Positions 1-5,446 of a stretch of DNA of 11,068 bases are shown here, piece by piece. The notes under the pieces are model-generated. The model saw nothing but the letters and a program-made list of their open reading frames with translations. It was not told the origin of the DNA and searched no databases. Every line of letters begins with the position of its first letter. Position 1 is the first letter of the stretch. This DNA comes from Rhodospirillales bacterium (GTDB lineage Bacteria > Pseudomonadota > Alphaproteobacteria > CACIAM-22H2): contig JACQAF010000276.1 of the NCBI GenBank assembly GCA_016195145.1, forward strand, positions 1-11,068, given 5' to 3'. The position numbers and the translations under genes are program-made.

Positions 1-374
1 AGCACGGCCGGCGTGTCGCGCGCCGGATCGACGGAGATGAAGATCGGCTGCACCTTGTCGCCGTCCGGGCCGAGGATGGCGAGCGCGTCGCCCATCAATT
101 GCAGATCGAGCGGGCAGACATCGGGACAGAACGTGTAGCCGAAGGCGACCAGCATCAACCGCCCGCGAAACTCGCCATCGGTGCGCGGCTTGTCGTTGTG
201 GTCGACCAGGGCGAAGGGCCCGCCGATCGCCACCTCGCCGAAACCGCCGGATGGCAACGAAGACGACGACATCATCTGGCTGGAGACAAACAGGGCGCGC
301 GCGCCGATGCCGAGCGCTACGCCAATGACGACCATGGCAAAAATGGCGATCAGGCGCCGGCGGGTGATCCTCAT
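1..374 (-). CDS. SCO1/SenC/PrrC family copper chaperone, N-terminal part (cut by window edge)
   Basis: Reading the minus strand from the ATG at 374-372 gives 124 codons without a stop, running off the left edge. Residues about 8-30 form one hydrophobic segment after a basic MRITRRR start, as expected for an inner-membrane anchor with the rest in the periplasm. A thioredoxin-like fold begins near residue 48. The motif GYTFCPDVCPLD (residues 79-90) contains the CxxxC copper-binding pair, Cys83 and Cys87, and is followed by IFISVDPARDTP, both hallmarks of the family. The conserved downstream His would lie in the missing part. SCO proteins help load the CuA centre of cytochrome c oxidase and some act as redox sensors. 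The start codon overlaps the stop of the upstream lipoprotein gene by ATGA, so the two are probably co-translated. No link with the cobalamin genes is evident. The family call is firm; the exact role is inferred. Confidence 0.92.
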   Translation of the reverse strand, partial: MRITRRRLIAIFAMVVIGVALGIGARALFVSSQMMSSSSLPSGGFGEVAIGGPFALVDHNDKPRTDGEFRGRLMLVAFGYTFCPDVCPLDLQLMGDALAILGPDGDKVQPIFISVDPARDTPAV

Positions 375-640
375 TTGCCGGCCGCCGGTTCGCCGCGCTG
401 GCGGCGCCAGCCATGGCGCTCCATGCACGCGCGGTACACTTCGCCCTGAATCTCGTTGCCGCGATCGACGAAGCCGTAATTGCGCGCCTCTGCGGCGCAG
501 GTATCGCGGTCGTAACGCAGCGCCTCGGCGCTGGCCCCCTGCTTGTGCCATTCGGTGCGCGGCGCGCAGGCCGCCAGCCCGACGATGATCGCGGCGAGGG
601 CGAGGGCGAGGGCGAGGGCGGAAGGGACGGAGAATGCCAT
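371..640 (-). CDS. Small putative outer-membrane or periplasmic lipoprotein
   Basis: The predicted product has 89 residues. Residues 1-24 are a lipoprotein signal peptide with an Ala/Leu-rich core, ending in the lipobox L-A-A-C, so lipidation is expected at Cys25. The mature part has two more cysteines, in DTCAAEA (Cys48) and YRACMERHGW (Cys72). This spacing with a C-terminal CM-x-x-x-GW is familiar from short uncharacterised proteobacterial lipoproteins, and the pair could form a disulfide. I do not recognise a function. The start at 640 was preferred to an in-frame extension to 814 because it gives the signal peptide directly, the extension would overlap cobA, and a good promoter lies just upstream. 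The gene is first in a two-gene unit with the SCO-type gene, joined by an ATGA overlap. Confidence 0.8.
   Translation of the reverse strand: MAFSVPSALALALALAAIIVGLAACAPRTEWHKQGASAEALRYDRDTCAAEARNYGFVDRGNEIQGEVYRACMERHGWRRQRGEPAAGK
594..620. repeat. Hexanucleotide tandem repeat in the lipoprotein signal peptide
   Basis: The unit GCGAGG occurs about 4.5 times in perfect tandem. On the coding strand it specifies the alternating Leu-Ala core of the signal peptide. Gain or loss of one unit would add or remove two residues without changing the frame. Confidence 0.85.
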
Positions 641-646
641 GGGTTC

Positions 647-675
647 TAGATAGACCGGATTTGGGGCGTCGCCAA
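647..675 (-). promoter_or_regulatory. Likely sigma70-type promoter of the lipoprotein-SCO unit, probably leaderless
   Basis: On the minus strand TTGGCG (675-670) and TATCTA (652-647) are separated by exactly 17 nt. The -10 box ends 6 nt before the ATG at 640, which places the predicted transcription start at or next to the start codon. No Shine-Dalgarno sequence is visible, which fits a leaderless message. Confidence 0.55.
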
Positions 676-704
676 GCGCGACGCAGTGTCGCGGGATGTG
701 GGGG

Positions 705-1544
705 TCAGCCGGTATCGCGCCGGCCATGGGCGCCGAGCGGGTCGGCGTCGAGGACCCGGCCGGCGAGCGCGCCGATCCAGTCGAGCCCGGCGCGCAGGCG
801 GACAACCGCACCAATCGCCACCACTGCCGGCGGCTCGATGGCGTGGCGCGCCGCTTCGGCGGCGCAGGCGCCGAGCGTCGTTTCCAGCACCCGCTGATCG
901 TCGGTCGCCGCGCGGCTGACGATGGCCACCGGATCGTCGGCCGGCCGCCCGGCGGCGATCAGGCGGCGGCTGATCGTCTCCAGATGCTTGATCGCCATGT
1001 AGAAGACAAGCACCGGCGCGCCGCGCGCCAGCGCCGGCCAGTCGAGCCCGTCGGGCACCTCGCCGGCGATGCCGTGGCCGGTGACGAAGGTCACGGCGTG
1101 GTTGGTGTCGCGATGGGTGACCGGAATGCCGGCATAGCCGAGCCCGCCGATGCCGGCGGTGATGCCGGGCACGATGCGGAACGGCACGCCTTCGGCGACA
1201 AGGGCAAGGGCCTCTTCGCCCCCGCGCCCGAAGACGAACGGATCGCCGCCCTTGAGGCGCAGGACACGCAGCCCCGCTTTCGCATGCTGGACCAGCCGGC
1301 GCGAGATATCGGGCTGGCTCGCCGACGGCTTGCCGCCGCGCTTGCCGGCATATTCCAGAACCGCGCCGCGCCGGGCGAGTTCGAGAATCCGCTTGTCGAC
1401 CAACGCGTCGTAGACGACGACATCGGCGGCGCGCAGGGCGTGTAGGGCGAGCAGCGACAGGAGGCCCGGATCGCCGGGGCCCGCCCCGACCAGCCATACC
1501 CAGCCCGGCGCGAAATCGGGCATCGCGAAGGGAAGCTTGTCCAT
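705..1544 (-). CDS. cobA: Uroporphyrinogen-III C-methyltransferase (SUMT)
   Basis: The 279-residue product is the usual size for a stand-alone SUMT without the CysG dehydrogenase domain. It uses two S-adenosylmethionine molecules to methylate uroporphyrinogen III at C2 and C7, giving precorrin-2, the entry point to cobalamin and siroheme. Family motifs are in order: VGAGPGDPGLLSLLALHAL (residues 19-37), AGKRGG (66-71), LKGGDPFVFGRGGEE (97-111) and PGITAGIGGLGYAGIPVTHRD (126-146). The last keeps the AGIP-T-HR signature although it has Gly-rich changes where most members have TSA. A second methionine at residue 8 is possible, but the first has a -10-like box just upstream and neither has a Shine-Dalgarno. 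The gene faces away from cbiD, with the low-GC imm-like patch between them. No separate precorrin-2 dehydrogenase is in the window. Confidence 0.96.
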   Translation of the reverse strand: MDKLPFAMPDFAPGWVWLVGAGPGDPGLLSLLALHALRAADVVVYDALVDKRILELARRGAVLEYAGKRGGKPSASQPDISRRLVQHAKAGLRVLRLKGGDPFVFGRGGEEALALVAEGVPFRIVPGITAGIGGLGYAGIPVTHRDTNHAVTFVTGHGIAGEVPDGLDWPALARGAPVLVFYMAIKHLETISRRLIAAGRPADDPVAIVSRAATDDQRVLETTLGACAAEAARHAIEPPAVVAIGAVVRLRAGLDWIGALAGRVLDADPLGAHGRRDTG

Positions 1545-1553
1545 GCGCGGGCG

Positions 1554-1559
1554 AGCCTA
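1554..1559 (-). promoter_or_regulatory. Possible -10 box of cobA (TAGGCT within CTAGGCTCGCC)
   Basis: TAGGCT on the minus strand ends 9 nt before the cobA ATG. Almost the same string, CTAGGCTC-CCGCC, precedes cbiD. A good -35 hexamer is not evident; TGGTGC lies 19 nt upstream. There is no Shine-Dalgarno, so transcription may be leaderless or nearly so. Confidence 0.35.
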
Positions 1560-1560
1560 G

Positions 1561-1793
1561 CCCAAGCCGGCAACCGGCGCACCAGCGGTTTCGCCGCCGA
1601 TAGTGGTTCAGATCGGATGAGCCGGTTTGATTTGGTTTTCGCTCATGTGGGTCGGGGGTCGTTGATGTCGCTTGGTCGCCACGCATTCGATACTGCATGA
1701 GCGGACTAAAGGCCGCGATGCTTCTTCAACTTTCATACTAATCCACCGCCTAAAATCTGCCGCAAGAGCAGGAAACGGCGTTATAGTTGCGAT
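1561..1793. other. AT-richer intergenic region between cobA and the Imm-like gene
   Basis: This 233-nt stretch lies between the divergent cobA and imm-like genes. By hand count 58 of 120 bases at 1681-1800 are G or C, against 46 of 60 at 3061-3120 in cbiD. I see no tRNA, hairpin terminator, cobalamin-riboswitch B12 box or intact IS end. The shift in composition suggests acquired or decayed DNA, but no parent element is recognisable. Its right end holds the probable imm promoter. Confidence 0.5.
1782..1787 (+). promoter_or_regulatory. Likely -10 box (TATAGT) of the Imm-like gene, leaderless
   Basis: TATAGT matches the sigma70 -10 consensus at five of six positions and ends 6 nt before the ATG at 1794. 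A weak -35 (CTGCCG at 1757-1762) lies 19 nt upstream. An AGGAAA at about 1769 is too far from the start codon to be its ribosome-binding site. Confidence 0.5.
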
Positions 1794-1997
1794 ATGGAAC
1801 TAGCCTTCCTCCTAGCCCTGCTAGCTGTTATCTATTTCGTTCCGACAGTCGTCGCCGCTGGCCGCGCGCACCATCAAACCTTGGCGATTTTCATGCTTAA
1901 CCTGTTTCTTGGCTGGACCTTTCTTGGATGGGTCTTGGCGTTGGTCTGGGCATGTACCGCGGTTCGGGCAAAAAATCGGGCGGATCTAAGCGCGTAA
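1794..1997 (+). CDS. Superinfection-immunity (T4 Imm-like) family small membrane protein
   Basis: The product has 67 residues. Residues 2-22 and about 31-57 are two hydrophobic segments separated by a short polar turn, GRAHHQT, with a basic tail (RAKNRADLSA). The core FVPTVVAAGRAHH and LNLFLGWTFLGWVLALVWA matches the pattern of the superinfection-immunity family (Pfam PF14373): a Pro in the first helix, then N-LGWT-GW-LALVWA. In phage T4 the Imm protein sits in the inner membrane and blocks DNA entry by a second phage. Chromosomal members are common and mostly uncharacterised, so a defence role here is inference. The gene has AT-richer composition than its neighbours (99 of 180 bases G or C at 1801-1980) and no functional tie to the cobalamin genes. 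The ATG was chosen because of the well-placed -10 box. Confidence 0.82.
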   Translation: MELAFLLALLAVIYFVPTVVAAGRAHHQTLAIFMLNLFLGWTFLGWVLALVWACTAVRAKNRADLSA

Positions 1998-2111
1998 TCA
2001 TATCCGATAGAGTTACTTCTTGCCGGACGGGCCGAGGGCCAAGACGCCTTAACTTTCAAACTGACCCGCTATCTAGCCGCGTCGTCGCTGGTCCGGCCGG
2101 GCGCGGTTTGC

Positions 2112-2117
2112 TAGGCT
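2112..2117 (+). promoter_or_regulatory. Possible -10 box of cbiD (TAGGCT within CTAGGCTCCCGCC)
   Basis: TAGGCT ends 6 nt before the cbiD ATG at 2124, so a start about 7 nt downstream of the box would fall on the A of ATG. The -35 is weak (TGGTCC, 17 nt upstream). The box and its flank nearly repeat those of cobA, which suggests a shared promoter type. The 126-nt gap from the imm-like gene shows no terminator. Confidence 0.4.
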
Positions 2118-2123
2118 CCCGCC

Positions 2124-3263
2124 ATGGCCGACCGCGACCAGGACCTTGCTGCCGAGGCGCCGGCGATCGGCGCGCCCGACCGCGACGCGCGCCCCGACCG
2201 CCCCCTGCGCAAGGGCTGGACGACCGGGGCCTGCGCCGCCGCCGCGCGGGCGGCGTTCGAGGGGCTGGTCATCGGCCAGTTTCCCGATCCGGTATCCATT
2301 GTTCTGCCGCGCGGCCAGCGGCCCGAATTCGCGCTCGCCCGGCGCGAGCTTGCGCCCGACCGCGCCACCGCCGGGGTGATCAAGGACGCCGGCGACGATC
2401 CCGACGTGACCCACGGCGCGCTGGTCCTGGCGACGGTCGAGCCGGGCCCGCTGGGCAGCGGCATTGCCTTCCGCGCCGGCGATGGCGTGGGCACGGTCAC
2501 CCGGCCGGGCCTCACCCTGCCGCCCGGCGAACCGGCGATCAATCCCGGCCCGCGCGACATGATCCGCCGCGCCATCCGCGATGCGATCAACCATTGCGGC
2601 GGAACGGAAGATGTCGTGGTGACGGTGTCGATTCCGGGCGGGGCGGCGCTCGCCGAAAAAACCCTCAACCGGCGGCTCGGCATCGTCGGCGGGCTGTCGA
2701 TCCTCGGCACGACCGGCGTGGTGGTGCCGTTCTCCTGCGCCGCGTGGATCCACTCGATCCATCGCGGGATCGACGTGGCGCGTGCGGCGGGGCTCACGCA
2801 TCTCGCGGCCTCGACCGGATCGACTTCGGAAGCGGCGGTGAAGGCGCTCTACGGCCTGCCCGACGAGGCGCTGATCGACATGGGCGATTTCGCCGGCGGC
2901 ACGTTCAAATATCTGCGCAACCATCCGGTCGAGCGGCTGACCGTGGCCGGCGGTTTCGGCAAGCTCGCCAAGCTCGCCGCCGGACATCTCGATCTTCATT
3001 CCGGGCGCTCGTCGGTCGATATTGCGGAGCTCGCGGCGCTGGCGGCGGGATTGGGGGCGGCGGAACCGCTGATCGCGCGCCTGCGCGCCGCCGTCTCGGC
3101 GGGCGAGGTCTTGCAGCAGGCGGCAGCGGCCGGCCTGCCGCTTGCCGACGCGGTGGCGTGCCGCGCCCGCGACACGACGCTCGCCACCCTTGCCGGGAAC
3201 GTCGCCGTCGAGGTCGTCGTCTTTGATCGTACCGGCCGGCGTATCGGCCATGCCGGCCCTTAG
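2124..3263 (+). CDS. cbiD: Cobalt-precorrin-5B C1-methyltransferase CbiD
   Basis: The product has 379 residues, normal for CbiD. It transfers a methyl group from S-adenosylmethionine to C1 of cobalt-precorrin-5B, the step done by the unrelated CobF in the aerobic route. Family blocks are LRKGWTTGACAAAA (residues 28-41), VIKDAGDDPDVTHGA (85-99), TRPGLTLPPGEPAINPGPR (126-144), GGLSILGTTGVVVPFS (189-204), AASTGSTSE (228-236) and DMGDFAGGTFKYL (252-264). The first 25 residues are polar and look like an unconserved leader; the conserved part begins near residue 27. The start at 2124 follows a -10-like box and lacks a Shine-Dalgarno. The 3' end overlaps cobK by 14 nt, which implies translational coupling. 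Its presence, with CbiX and CbiG, marks the early-cobalt pathway. Confidence 0.97.
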   Translation: MADRDQDLAAEAPAIGAPDRDARPDRPLRKGWTTGACAAAARAAFEGLVIGQFPDPVSIVLPRGQRPEFALARRELAPDRATAGVIKDAGDDPDVTHGALVLATVEPGPLGSGIAFRAGDGVGTVTRPGLTLPPGEPAINPGPRDMIRRAIRDAINHCGGTEDVVVTVSIPGGAALAEKTLNRRLGIVGGLSILGTTGVVVPFSCAAWIHSIHRGIDVARAAGLTHLAASTGSTSEAAVKALYGLPDEALIDMGDFAGGTFKYLRNHPVERLTVAGGFGKLAKLAAGHLDLHSGRSSVDIAELAALAAGLGAAEPLIARLRAAVSAGEVLQQAAAAGLPLADAVACRARDTTLATLAGNVAVEVVVFDRTGRRIGHAGP

Positions 3264-4050
3264 CTCCGCACGGCGCGCGCGCGCCAAGCGCCTGCTCATC
3301 CTCGGCGGCACGGGCGAGGCGCGCCGGCTTGCCGATCTTGCCGACCGGCGCTTCGGCCCCCGGCTCGATATCGTCACCTCGCTCGCTGGCCTGACCGAGG
3401 CCCCTGCGGCCGTCGCCGGGACGGTGCGGCGCGGTGGCTTCGGCGGCGCGGCCGGCCTCGCGCAATGGCTGGCCGAGGCGGGGATCGATCTCCTGGTCGA
3501 CGCGACCCACCCCTTCGCCACTGCGATGTCGCGTCAGGCGCGCGCGGCGGCTTCGGCGGCGGGCGTGCCGCGGCTGTCGCTCGTCCGGCCGGGCTGGCGG
3601 CAGCAGCCGGGCGATTGCTGGATCGAGGTCGCCGATGCGGCGGCGGCGGCGCATGCGTTGCGATCGCTCGGCCGGCGCGTATGGCTCACGCTCGGCGGGC
3701 GCGAGGTCGCGGCTTTTGCCAGCCTGACCGGCAAATGGTTTCTTGTCCGCCGTATCGATCCGCCGCGCGCGCCGTTGCCGCTCGCCGAGCACGCGCTGAT
3801 TCTCGGTCGCGGGCCGTTCACGCTCGACGGCGAGCGCCGGCTGATCGCCGAACATCGGATTGAGGTCGTTGTCGCCAAGGCGAGCGGCGGTGCGGCGACC
3901 GAGGCAAAGTTGACCGCCGCGCGCGAGGCGGGGATTCCGGTGGTGATGATCCGCCGTCCGCCCGCCGAACCCGGCCCCAGCGCCGCGACGCCCGAGGCGG
4001 CGCTCGACTGGCTCGCCGGCCTGCTCGATGCGACCGATCGAGGGGCTTGA
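3250..4050 (+). CDS. cobK: Precorrin-6A / cobalt-precorrin-6A reductase
   Basis: The 266-residue product belongs to the CobK/CbiJ family, which reduces the macrocycle of (cobalt-)precorrin-6A with NAD(P)H to give the 6B form. Visible motifs are LLILGGTGEARRLADL (residues 15-30, nucleotide-binding loop), VDATHPFATAMS (83-94), VWLTLGGREV (144-153), RRIDPP (167-172), ILGRGPF (184-190) and VVVAKASGGAATEAKL (206-221), ending in GIPVVMIRRP. The ATG at 3250 was chosen over an in-frame start at 3142, because the protein's conserved N-terminus begins only 15 residues after it and the longer form would run 122 nt inside cbiD. It overlaps cbiD by 14 nt. In this setting the substrate is probably the cobalt-containing intermediate, so CbiJ would be an equally good name. 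There is no Shine-Dalgarno before the start, in keeping with coupling to cbiD. Confidence 0.95.
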   Translation: MPALSSARRARAKRLLILGGTGEARRLADLADRRFGPRLDIVTSLAGLTEAPAAVAGTVRRGGFGGAAGLAQWLAEAGIDLLVDATHPFATAMSRQARAAASAAGVPRLSLVRPGWRQQPGDCWIEVADAAAAAHALRSLGRRVWLTLGGREVAAFASLTGKWFLVRRIDPPRAPLPLAEHALILGRGPFTLDGERRLIAEHRIEVVVAKASGGAATEAKLTAAREAGIPVVMIRRPPAEPGPSAATPEAALDWLAGLLDATDRGA

Positions 4051-4078
4051 CGGATATGCGCCGTCCGACCCCTAATAG
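4047..4078 (+). promoter_or_regulatory. Possible promoter for the ankyrin-repeat gene
   Basis: TTGACG at 4047-4052 (overlapping the cobK stop) is followed by an AT-rich CCTAATAG at 4071-4078. Depending on which hexamer is used the spacer is 18-20 nt, longer than ideal. It would give a leader of about 30 nt and let the gene be read independently of cbiD-cobK. Confidence 0.3.
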
Positions 4079-4112
4079 CGGCCGGCGCTTCGCCCGTGGG
4101 TGGGAAAACCGG

Positions 4113-4670
4113 ATGCGTTTCGTTCTGTTCCTGGCGCTGGGGTTATGCCTTGTCGCACCGGCGACGGCGCAGATCACCCTCGACGTGCTGCAGCGCACGC
4201 CGTTCGGCGACGCGGCGCGGGCTGGCGATGCGAACTATATCCGCCAGGCCCTGGCCAACGGCACCTCGCCTAACCTCACCGATCTCGAGGGCCGGCCGGC
4301 GATTATTCTTGCGGCGACCGGCGGGCATATCGCGGTGGTCAGTCTGCTGGTCGAGGGGAAGGCGCGGCTCGACGTGCGCGACAAGCTCGGCAATACGGCG
4401 CTGATCGTCGCGGCGGAGCGCGGCTACGATCCGATCGTCGAAGAGCTGATCAAGGGCAAGGCCAATCTCGATATCGATAACCGCTCGGGCACCACGGCGC
4501 TGATCGTCGCGGCGCGGGCCGGGCATGCCGGCGTGGTCAAGTTGCTGATCAAGGCGGGGGCGGACATCAACCGCGAGGATTATACCGGCCGGTCGGCGCT
4601 GGGCTGGGCGCAGGATAATGGCAAGCGCAACGTGGTCGATCTCTTGCGCCGCGCCGGCGCGACGCGCTAA
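4113..4670 (+). CDS. Exported ankyrin-repeat protein
   Basis: The product has 185 residues. Residues 1-19 form a Sec signal peptide (MRFVLFLALG core, cleavage likely after ATA before Gln20), so the protein should be periplasmic. The rest is almost entirely ankyrin repeats: a degenerate one at about 30-57 (FGDAARAGDANYIRQALANG), three clear ones at about 58-90, 91-123 and 124-156 with the TALIVAA-x-GH/GY-x-x-VV-LL-KG/AGA pattern, and a C-terminal cap (GRSALGWAQDNGKRNVVDLLRRAGA). No catalytic domain is present, so a protein-binding role is likely; the partner is unknown. The start at 4113 gives the signal peptide; an upstream in-frame TTG at 4047 would bury it. The gene follows cobK by 62 nt and its TAA stop overlaps the stop of cobM on the other strand. 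There is no known role for such a protein in cobalamin synthesis. Confidence 0.9.
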   Translation: MRFVLFLALGLCLVAPATAQITLDVLQRTPFGDAARAGDANYIRQALANGTSPNLTDLEGRPAIILAATGGHIAVVSLLVEGKARLDVRDKLGNTALIVAAERGYDPIVEELIKGKANLDIDNRSGTTALIVAARAGHAGVVKLLIKAGADINREDYTGRSALGWAQDNGKRNVVDLLRRAGATR

Positions 4671-5446
4671 CCCCGCTTTTGCCGCGCCTTGCGCGGCCGC
4701 AAGACATGGTGATGGTCGGCGGCGTAGAGGCGGCTGTCGGTAAAATCCGGCTGCGGGTCGAGGGCCCGGCCGACGAAGACCAGCGCCGTGCGTGTGATGC
4801 CGGCGGCCTTTGTCTTGGCGCGAATATCGGCGAGCGTGCCGCGGATGATGCGCTCGTCGGGCCAGCTCGCCCGCCAGACGACGATGGCGGGACAATCGGC
4901 GCCGTAGATCGGCGCGAGCTCGCGCGTCACGTGGGCGAGATTGTTGATCGAAAGATGCAGAGCGAGCGTGGCGCGGCTGCGGCCGAGCGTCGCCAGGTCC
5001 TCGCCCGGCGGCATCGCCGAGGCGCGCACGGCCGTGCGGGTCAGGATCACCGTCTGGCAGATTTCGGGCAGCGTGAGCTCGGTCTTGAGCGCGGCGGCGG
5101 CGGCGGCATAGGCCGGCACGCCCGGCGTTATGTCATACGAGATGCCGAGCGCGTCGAGGCGACGCATCTGCTCGGCGATCGCGCCATAGAGCGACGGATC
5201 GCCGGAATGAACGCGCGCCACCTCGATCCCGGCTGCGTCGGCGCGGGCCATTTCGTCGATGATCCGGTCGAGGGTCAGCGGCGCCGTGTCGACGACCCGC
5301 GCCGTCGTCGGCGCTTCGGCGACCACCTCTTTCGGCACCAGCGAGCCGGCATAAAGGACGAGCCCGGCGCGACGGATAAGGTTTAGTCCGCGCACCGTGA
5401 TCAGGTCCGGCGCGCCCGGCCCCGCGCCGATGAAATGCACCGTCAT
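4667..5446 (-). CDS. cobM: Precorrin-4 / cobalt-precorrin-4 C11-methyltransferase
   Basis: The 259-residue product is a typical CobM/CbiF. It methylates C11 of (cobalt-)precorrin-4 with S-adenosylmethionine. Motifs seen are VHFIGAGPGAPDLITVRG (residues 3-20), LYAGSLVP (31-38, diagnostic of this subfamily), RVHSGDPSLYGAIAEQM (78-94), ITPGVPAYAAAAAAL (106-120), LTLPEICQTVILTR (125-138) and the closing ALVFVGRAL (221-229). The last 20 residues are basic and His-containing (ADHHHVLRPRKARQKRG). The ATG at 5446 overlaps the stop of the cbiG-cobJ fusion as ATGA; longer in-frame forms lie inside that gene and were discarded. It is last in the six-gene operon and its TAG stop shares bases with the stop of the convergent ankyrin gene, leaving no room for an intrinsic terminator. 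With CbiX, CbiG and CbiD nearby it probably acts on the cobalt form. Confidence 0.96.
   Translation of the reverse strand: MTVHFIGAGPGAPDLITVRGLNLIRRAGLVLYAGSLVPKEVVAEAPTTARVVDTAPLTLDRIIDEMARADAAGIEVARVHSGDPSLYGAIAEQMRRLDALGISYDITPGVPAYAAAAAALKTELTLPEICQTVILTRTAVRASAMPPGEDLATLGRSRATLALHLSINNLAHVTRELAPIYGADCPAIVVWRASWPDERIIRGTLADIRAKTKAAGITRTALVFVGRALDPQPDFTDSRLYAADHHHVLRPRKARQKRG

Noticed and set aside
641..704. Intrinsic terminator after cobA
   Set aside because: No GC-rich hairpin followed by a T run is present on the minus strand; the gap is better explained by the promoter of the next gene.
646..1698. Minus-strand open frame of 350 codons overlapping cobA
   Set aside because: It is in a different frame from cobA and rich in Arg; cobA explains the coding signal.
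1600..1790. Possible remnant of an insertion sequence or integration site
   Set aside because: The composition is unusual, but I found no inverted-repeat pair, target duplication or transposase fragment that I could support.
3142..3249. Upstream in-frame extension of cobK
   Set aside because: It would lie wholly inside cbiD and adds Arg/Ser-rich residues not found in the family; the ATG at 3250 fits the conserved N-terminus.
2073..3521. Minus-strand open frame of 482 codons
   Set aside because: It is antisense to cbiD and cobK, with an Arg-rich translation and no recognisable domain.
3519..3535. GCCACTG string resembling part of a cobalamin-riboswitch box
   Set aside because: It is inside cobK, encoding the conserved HPFATAM motif, and the other riboswitch elements are absent around it.
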